From contig JBBRLG010000147.1 of NCBI GenBank assembly GCA_038231495.1, positions 1 to 13,525 of the forward strand: 13,525 nucleotides of DNA, in the 5' to 3' direction. Below, in pieces: positions 13,400 through 13,525 of the stretch. The notes beneath the pieces are model-generated. The model worked only from the letters and a program-made list of their open reading frames with translations. It was not told the DNA's origin and ran no database searches. The DNA comes from JBBRLG01 sp038231495. Lineage in GTDB: Bacteria; Planctomycetota; Planctomycetia; Gemmatales; Gemmataceae. The position numbers and the translations under genes are program-made. The first letter of the stretch is position 1. Each line of letters begins with the position of its first letter.

Positions 13400-13525
13400 A
13401 CGGTCCCCCGGCGTGACAGCGAGTTTCCCGGCAGTTCCTTTCCTTTTTGCGGCCTCTGCGCATAGCACCCCCTGGCCCCCCGGGGCATGGGTGGCTTAAG
13501 CACTCCCAATTGTCATTCTTTCAAG
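13400..13525. other. Window end, no gene seen
   Basis: After the PIG-L stop there is a C/G-rich imperfect palindrome around 13467-13492 (CCCCCTGGCCCC against GGGGCATGGGT), which could be part of a dispersed repeat or a weak terminator. The remainder shows no coding or RNA feature that I can support. Confidence 0.3.

Overview
The window is GC-rich, densely coded bacterial DNA that reads like an accessory region of a planctomycete-type (Gemmata-like) chromosome. That assignment is an inference from three things: the mix of families, the many palindromic intergenic repeats, and a ThiF/E2/JAB set of a kind known from planctomycetes. No rRNA, tRNA, intact transposase or CRISPR array was seen.

Layout from left to right. 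(1) 1-961: a repeat fragment, then a promoter and operator driving a Phd/YefM antitoxin and VapC-type PIN toxin pair. (2) 1030-2538: a small unknown gene on the minus strand, diverging from a HEPN-domain gene that overlaps an unknown 204-residue gene. (3) 2539-4276: an AlbA_2 (Schlafen-type) gene with two copies of a palindromic repeat on each side. (4) 4285-4653: an unknown minus-strand gene. (5) 4950-8777: a five-gene co-directional cluster encoding a JAMM/JAB peptidase, a 60-residue protein, an E2-like protein, a ThiF/E1-like adenylyltransferase and an unknown 412-residue beta-rich protein. (6) 8785-8971: an array of C/G-rich hairpins. (7) 8995-10389: a minus-strand MBL-fold/beta-CASP ribonuclease-like protein. 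(8) 10516-12477: two further toxin-antitoxin modules (DUF433/DUF5615, and HigB-like/HigA-like), enclosed by two direct copies of a 56-bp repeat that carries a promoter-like sequence. (9) 12487-13399: a degenerate 20-bp tandem array in front of a PIG-L deacetylase.

The most interesting block is the 4950-8777 cluster, which has the parts of a bacterial ubiquitin-like conjugation and deconjugation pathway: activating, conjugating and isopeptidase-like proteins. It lacks an obvious ubiquitin-like modifier. Its E1-like protein has no cysteine at the usual thioester position, and it includes two proteins I cannot assign. Each of two internal junctions holds a strong inverted repeat. With three toxin-antitoxin pairs, a HEPN gene and an AlbA_2 gene around it, the context is suggestive of defence or genome stability, but nothing in the sequence proves that.

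A second theme is architecture. Three of the four convergent gene junctions (4082/4285, 8777/8995, 11255/11426) are filled with palindromic repeat elements that could act as bidirectional terminators.
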